Source: Anas platyrhynchos (lineage: Eukaryota > Chordata > Aves > Anseriformes > Anatidae). Taken from it: 64,000 nucleotides of DNA. A program made the translations under genes and the position numbers. This document shows, in pieces, positions 57,965-64,000 of the stretch. Where the stretch lies: assembly GCF_047663525.1 (NCBI RefSeq), contig NC_092588.1, positions 146,709,501-146,773,500 of the forward strand. Direction: 5' to 3'. Below the pieces are notes generated by a model that saw nothing but the letters and a program-made list of their open reading frames with translations, had not been told where the DNA came from and made no database searches. The stretch's first letter is position 1. The number at the start of each line of letters is the position of its first letter.

Positions 57965-60900
57965 TTTTCCAATGTAGTTGCTGGGCTCTGTGGGCCATTC
58001 TAAGTTAGGATGTTTGACCCTTGCAGTCTGCTGGGTTCATGTCCACTCACAGAGTATTTATTTTGCAACAGCTGCCTGGCTCTGCGCTCCTATCTGTATC
58101 TTTGCAGGACAGGAGACATGATTAATGGGCACCTGGTGAGTAACAGACACTTGGGGGAGGAGGGCAAGAGGGAAGAGAGAGAAAGAGAATGAAACAAGCT
58201 CATAATAAAACAGAAGGGCCAAGGGCACACCTGTCCTGTTAGTAGTGGTCAAATAACAACTCTGACTAGGCTATGTATCACAGTTGCTGTGCATTCATAA
58301 CTAGTGAGTGATATAACACTGGAGCCAATGGCTTCATTTAGAAAGAAAAAGAACTGTTTTTCTTCTAAACGGTATCTATAAAACACCTTTTAAAACAGAC
58401 AATTAACAGGAAATGTCAAGGTATTAGTAAATCACTTGTTTGGCCTGTAGCAATATCTTTGCAAAGATAAAGTATAACTGTGTCTCATTGTCTCTTGGCT
58501 TGAACACTGGTTCATTAGTGCTCCACTACTTCCAATAAAAAGAACATTGAAAGACTTTAGCCCTGAAATTAAAACATATGAAGCTAGCAAAATGCTGCAG
58601 AGGAAACAATGTACAGTAGGTCAAACTGCCAGTCTCTGAGCATCCCAGAGAAGAATTGCATTCAGAACAAATCACTCCTCTTGAAGAGATGTACATTTAC
58701 CTCCTGCAGCTAGAGCCTTTTCTTATTTATAAGAAATATGGACATATCAGTCTGTCTGGTGAAAATGAAATAGTCAGCTGTTCAAATCATTATTTTGTTA
58801 AATGTACATTAAAAAGTGTGCTTTACTAGATGGATATTATGATTGGATGGGCTCTGTAATTTATTGTCCTTGAGCACACATTCATATAATTCAGTAGGAT
58901 GTATAGCTAATAGGCTTAAAAAAAAAAAAAAAAGCTACATCTACATTAAAATAATATTACTTAGATGACATGATTGCATTTCAACAAGATTCAGCTCACT
59001 TGGTGCACAGATAACTTACTTTAAACTCTAGATATGCTATGTTAAGTCCCGCACAGGCAACTTTAATTTTGTCCTGTGCATGCTTGTCCTGTCTCCTGAA
59101 TGAAGCATAGGTCCTGTTAAAACAAAATCTACAATGACATTAGATGAAGCACATTTCTTACAAGAACAGTAACCATCAAATGGCCTGATCTTGAGTATAA
59201 CCTTTCCTACCTAACATCCCTGAAAAACAGCAAAAATAATGGTCTCTGTTCCACATAAAGACCAGAGACTTATTCTGCTGGTGTCAAAAGGAAGTTAGCT
59301 CACTCTTGCCATGCAGACCCTAACAGAAAGCACACATTATTTAGATGGCAGAACTTTCTTTTGAGCAGGCTGGTTGAGCTAATTATGAATTTTGATTAGT
59401 ATAACTACTGATCAACTTTTTCTATGTAGAAAACAATTTTTTTTTTGAAAATAAATTTCCGTCCACTAGGCTAGAGAAAAGAAGAACAAAACCAGTGTTT
59501 CCTATTTTCAGGATGAGATAGATCAACATTCTGGGAAACTACATTATTCATCTACTACATACAAACTACATCTGAGAACGACAGATTATTTTGCACAAAA
59601 CATTATAAATTGTTGTAATGTGAGAGGTTGAAGGTTGGATTACCTGTCCAACCATTCTTAGGAATGCAATTTTAATAAGCATCTGGGAGAGCAGAGAGAA
59701 ATGCAGAGAGAAGCTGGCTGGGTTGCTACATAACACACCTTCTGGTCTGCTTACACATTAGCATCACCTCTCAAAGAAGGTGTTTGTTTGATCTGCCAGA
59801 TGGAAGTAAAATGAAATAGCTGCCAGCAAGAGTTTATCAAGAAGTTAAAAACTGGGAGAGGTAAGAACAAACTTAAACAAAAACAAAGGAAAAAAAAAAG
59901 TCAGAACTTGATAGCTTCATATCTGAACTTCAGTATGTACATTCCTGCAGTATCTTCTGTCAGCAATGAGATCCAAATACTTCATACAACAATACATTGA
60001 AGAATAGCCATTACCCAGAAAATTTCAGATGCAGGAAACAAGACATTAGTCATGAAATTATTGGAGAATCTCTTATGTAGGCAGAATGAAGTTATTCACG
60101 CTGGAATTCAGCCAAACCAGCTAGAATTATATCCCTCCACCTCTGTAATAAACTCATGTAATATTGTACTCAGGGTTGTAGTGTTAATTTTCATGTGGAG
60201 GACAACTTCTACAATAAAGTGTACCCTCACATCTGAGAAAGGGACCACTAATTCACTTCAGGCTGGCAGGGACAAGGGCCCCTAAACTGGTGTAAACATT
60301 ATTTTCTGTATACCCTGTGTTTTCCTGGATGGAATTCAAAGAATTGTTCAAGTCCAACCTTTCTTAAATCATTAGAATTCATGAAATAAAGTGTAAGGTA
60401 GTTAATTTACCAAGGAGTAATTAAGGACATCCTCAGTATGTGTCTGTGTGGATGATGCATGCCTTAAAGAGTCACATCCCCCTCCTGTTAAATATATGAG
60501 GAACTAACCTGCTATGTGATAGTTTGAGGCTATTTTCCCTTGCATTTGGAAGTTATGTAAGAAAATAGTGCCTGGGAATTTTAGCGTGTGAGATTTGGCT
60601 TGGAATCAATGAACTCAGTGGAGACATGCTGAATTATGAGCGGAGGATGTGGGCTGAAACTGTGGCTCTCCTGAAGTCACTGGCAAATAGTCTACTTATT
60701 TTAATGAGGCAAGAATTTCATCACTGTATTGCATAATAAATCTAATAATATGTATTACAATTTTCCCATGTGAAAATGCAATTACTACATTGTTTATCAT
60801 CTCATGCTTATAGCTAAATTCTTACAATATCATCCAAACTACACAATTTATCTTGCTGTTATATTGTTTAAATGGAATATTTGAGATATGAAAGTGAAAG

Positions 60901-61896
60901 AAAAGAGAGAGATTATTATTTTTTATTTTTATTTTTTTTTCATTTTAAGGGCTACATTTTCTTTTGGTGTACTTTATTATTGGATCATATTTCATTATTA
61001 TTACTATTGCTACTGTGATCAATAAACATATGATTATTTTATTGAGTGTTCTTATTAGGATTTCTTAATTTCAGTGATGCTTTGACTGTTCATGGATGCC
61101 TTTATTCATTTCATCTTATTCTTATAATAGTTATTAAAGATTAGAAAGAATAATAAACATTCTTTTTAAGAAAAAAAAAAAAAAAGCAAATGATACTGGC
61201 TTTCACACAGGCTTGAAGCACATGTACATGTAGTCTTAATAGTTAAGCTATGGCTGGAATAAATCTTATGTAGTAATACATACAGGTTTACAAATATGTT
61301 TGATAGAAAAACTAAAGACACCTCTTCACCTAAACTCACATACTCATTGTTCACTGCATTGAAAAGGGAATGAGTGTGAAACTTATTTCACTATAAGCTT
61401 TTTTACAGCGTACTCATACATCAGCTGAAATCCAGAACAAAATATCAACTGACTTCACCATGAAAGTGACCCCTTGGGCCTCAAAGGAGGTTTTGCAGTT
61501 CCAAAGAATGCTTGGTAGTTCTTGGTATTGAAATGAACATTTCCGTAGCTTGCTTTGATTTCTGAAATTTAGGATGTATCAATTTATGTTTATGTAGTAG
61601 CTCATAAAACAGTTTGTTCATCAAAAATAAGGACAAATATTAAATCTTTGAATAAAGCATATTGACTGTGTGTTCATGAAATTAAAGTAGAAAATAAAAA
61701 CAGAACTTAATGGAGCCAGAACAAACTATAGTTTATTTTAGATTGTTCATATTACAGAAGTTATACATGCTTTTGAAAACAGAGTAAATTAAAATTTTAA
61801 TAAAGATTTAACTGGACTTTTACAGGTAGGTTTTGAATCACAGAATAATGAAACAATATTTTTTCAAAAACATCTCTATGCATCTAAACAATGCTC

Positions 61897-61934
61897 CTCA
61901 CTGTAATTCCTCTTTACACCTCACTGTAATTCCT
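61897..61934. repeat. 16-bp direct repeat, 22-bp period
   Basis: CCTCACTGTAATTCCT occurs at 61,897 and again at 61,919. Confidence 0.85.
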
Positions 61935-62166
61935 TTTTAAGTGAAACAACAACAACAACAACTTTCATCAACTTTCAATCTAAGTAAAATATTCAGGATA
62001 AAATAGTGTTTCAGCTAAAGTCTACTGATTCACATGATGAAAACTGCCATTGAAAACTGCCATGCTTTTTCATTTTTCTTTTCTGTTATCTTTGGACTCT
62101 TAAAAAGGCCATACATGTATTTAAAATCAATAGTCCTTAAGAGTCATGACATATTAATATCACTGG

Positions 62167-62266
62167 AAAATAAAATAAAATAAAATAAAATAAAATAAAA
62201 TAAAATAAAATAAAATAAAATAAAATAAAATAAAATAAAATAAAATAAAATAAAATAAAATAAAAA
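62167..62266. repeat. (TAAAA)n microsatellite, about 20 copies
   Basis: About 100 bp of near-perfect TAAAA pentanucleotides, the longest microsatellite of the window. Confidence 0.95.
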
Positions 62267-63255
62267 TATTTTTTCAACTATCTAAATGAAAAAAAGAGAC
62301 AAGACTGATGAATGCACATATTCATTTTTGCTGTATGGTCTGGTATCAGATTGTAAGCAATAAGCTAATGCTGAATGAACTAACAGACTGCTTAAACACG
62401 GGTTATTTCTGAATGGAAGGAACATATCTTTTGATTTATAGATAAAGTGTTTCACTGTATTTGTTAAGATCAGAAGACTTCTTTCAGCTACGTATGTTTC
62501 ATAATTGAGACAGACGAACAGAGACAGACGAACTCTAGAAAAAAAAAAAAAACACAAACTTTAGTTTTAAATGGTGGTGTCAAAAGAAAAATATTTAAAT
62601 CATTGTGGAAAGTAACAGTAAGGGTTTTAGGATTAGTTTTTTTGTTTGTGTATTTTTTTTTTATTTTTTTTTTATAAATTGCATACCACAGGCCACGTTT
62701 CAGTGGATCATAATCATGATGTTAATACATGTAGGTAAGGTGACATTTCTCCCATTTCTCCTTCAAGAATCAACTGAAGTCATAAAGAATAGTGCTGATG
62801 ATAACCACTCGTACAGTAATTTGAAATTGTTTAATTAATTCACTTTTTGGTAAAATGTGTGAAAAGTTGCAATAAAAGTATATTTAATGGAAAATAATAT
62901 ATTTGCTCTCGGTGTATTTTTAAATGCCGATTTAATTCACTGCTAAATAAGTTAGAATCAGCAGTAAAGAAAAAATCCAGACAGATGTTCATCATACTGT
63001 TCAATACAAGTGGGCAATCATTCTGGCACTGGAAGACTCAGATTCATTCACTCTGACTAAAATAATATAGATTCATGTCTCCTTCACCATAACAGGAAAA
63101 CTCTTCCTTGTCCTTCCAATGGGAGCTGTTCCATGCTGTACAAAATATTTAAATTTTAATTAAATGAGAGAGTAAATAACTCATTATAAACTTTTGGAGA
63201 AGGAAATGTGCCTTTAAGTGTCACTTTACTGATGCAATCAGTAAATTTGGAATTA

Positions 63256-63290
63256 TTTTTATTTATTTATTTATTTATTTATTTATTTTA
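63256..63290. repeat. (TTTA)n microsatellite, about 8-9 copies
   Basis: An uninterrupted TTTA tetranucleotide run. Confidence 0.92.
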
Positions 63291-63346
63291 GGCCTCCTCT
63301 TCCTTCTGTTGGAGCTTTCTTGAGAAAATGGGGTGTTAATTGTGTA

Positions 63347-63386
63347 TTGGGTTATGTAAAAGGTTTATGTTGGGTTATGTAAAAGG
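63347..63386. repeat. 17-bp direct repeat, 23-bp period
   Basis: TTGGGTTATGTAAAAGG occurs at 63,347 and 63,370, a short local duplication. Confidence 0.88.
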
Positions 63387-64000
63387 CTTAATTGTTCACA
63401 CAAGATGAACAACATCAAATAGAAATACTCAGATAAATATTGTATGTGGTCCTTAATAATTTATGTGGTCCCTCTCTTAATAATTTGGGCCTTTATATAT
63501 ATATATAGGATATTTTTATGGTTGTATACATGTATGCCTCTTTCAGGAGGAAGAACTGATTATTAAACTTCCCCTTAGCAAGTTCCTTACCTAGTAGGCT
63601 CTTTCATAAAATTGCTGTCTTCCTTTGTTAATATTTCTCCAAATCAACTTTTATTCATTTATTTATTGTGCCTTTCTTCATATCCTTTGAAAGGTAATGA
63701 TTCAACTGGTGTTTAAGAAGATTTTTTTTTTCTTTTCTCTACTTACAGATTTGATCTTCTAAAAAAGTCTTGACAAAAATTCATCCTTAACTCACTACAT
63801 ATAGAAGGAGGTATATGAGAAAGCATAAAAAATTATTTTTTTTTCCATATATATTAAGGATGTATGTTAAAGGCAAGCATACACACAGGAAAATAGATTC
63901 ACTTATTCACTTAATACAATCAATTTGTGTATATTTTATAAATATATATGTCTCAATAATAATTCAATAGAGAAGGCAAAAATTAAATGTTACAGTCTTT

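Larger units (their letters stand above)
53364..64000. other. AT-rich gene- and transposon-poor interval to window end
   Basis: About 10.6 kb with no recognised gene or transposon. The longest frame (116 codons, 57,214-57,564) is hydrophobic at its end but has no domain. Microsatellites and short hairpins or direct repeats are listed separately. Parts may be conserved non-coding DNA, which cannot be judged without other genomes. Confidence 0.65.

Noticed and set aside
59620-59660. Short inverted words (gttgaaggttgg / ccaacca) as a possible tRNA or SINE
   Set aside because: No cloverleaf, A box or B box could be assembled, and the pairing is short and imperfect.
1-64000. A multi-gene defence, biosynthetic or other novel system
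   Set aside because: No set of neighbouring intact genes exists. All protein similarity is decayed CR1, plus one uncertain retroviral relic.

Overview
The window looks like vertebrate, almost certainly avian, non-coding DNA. It is AT-rich and shows no multi-exon gene, no tRNA or rRNA, and no long open frame with a recognisable host product. The diagnostic content is a set of CR1-type LINE relics. Several end in the ATTCTATG octamer repeat typical of avian/sauropsid CR1, and their broken frames encode CR1 ORF1 (coiled coil plus SGNH-type esterase) and ORF2 (APE-like endonuclease, reverse transcriptase). The family calls come from my own reading; no database search was possible.

Layout. 1-7.25 kb: AT-rich DNA with one short CR1 3' end (3.57-3.77 kb), a 90-nt pyrimidine tract and poly(A)/poly(T) runs. 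7.25-16.7 kb: a GC-richer accessory block. It holds a CR1 3' half, an unassigned GC-rich stretch with a possible endogenous-retrovirus gag-like relic (8.5-9.1 kb), a CR1 reverse-transcriptase scrap, and a diverged tandem array of about nine units of roughly 145-180 bp (10.14-11.62 kb). The array is bracketed by two copies of the same CR1 segment and one unit carries a micro-inversion. Next come a degenerate short minisatellite (12.6-12.84 kb), a CR1 ORF1 fragment, and a second CR1 that keeps its 5' leader, has two successive endonuclease N-termini and has lost its whole reverse transcriptase.

16.7-30.5 kb: AT-rich DNA with one internal CR1 fragment (25.1-25.4 kb). 30.5-38.4 kb: a second CR1 cluster, with a permuted composite (3' half followed by 5' half) and a CR1 interrupted by another CR1 in opposite orientation. 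38.4-64 kb: mostly unannotatable AT-rich DNA with simple repeats, CR1 pieces at 40.3 and 52.7 kb, and a 418-bp segment with TGTCAGGGC/GCCCTGACA termini at 46.8 kb that may be a solo LTR or a non-autonomous DNA transposon.

No gene here is likely to work. All coding similarity is decayed retroelement, and nothing suggests an operon, defence system or other multi-gene system. The most unusual structures are the tandem array captured inside a CR1 remnant with its inverted sub-segment, the CR1 with the doubled endonuclease start, and the two hairpins at that element's RT-deletion junction.
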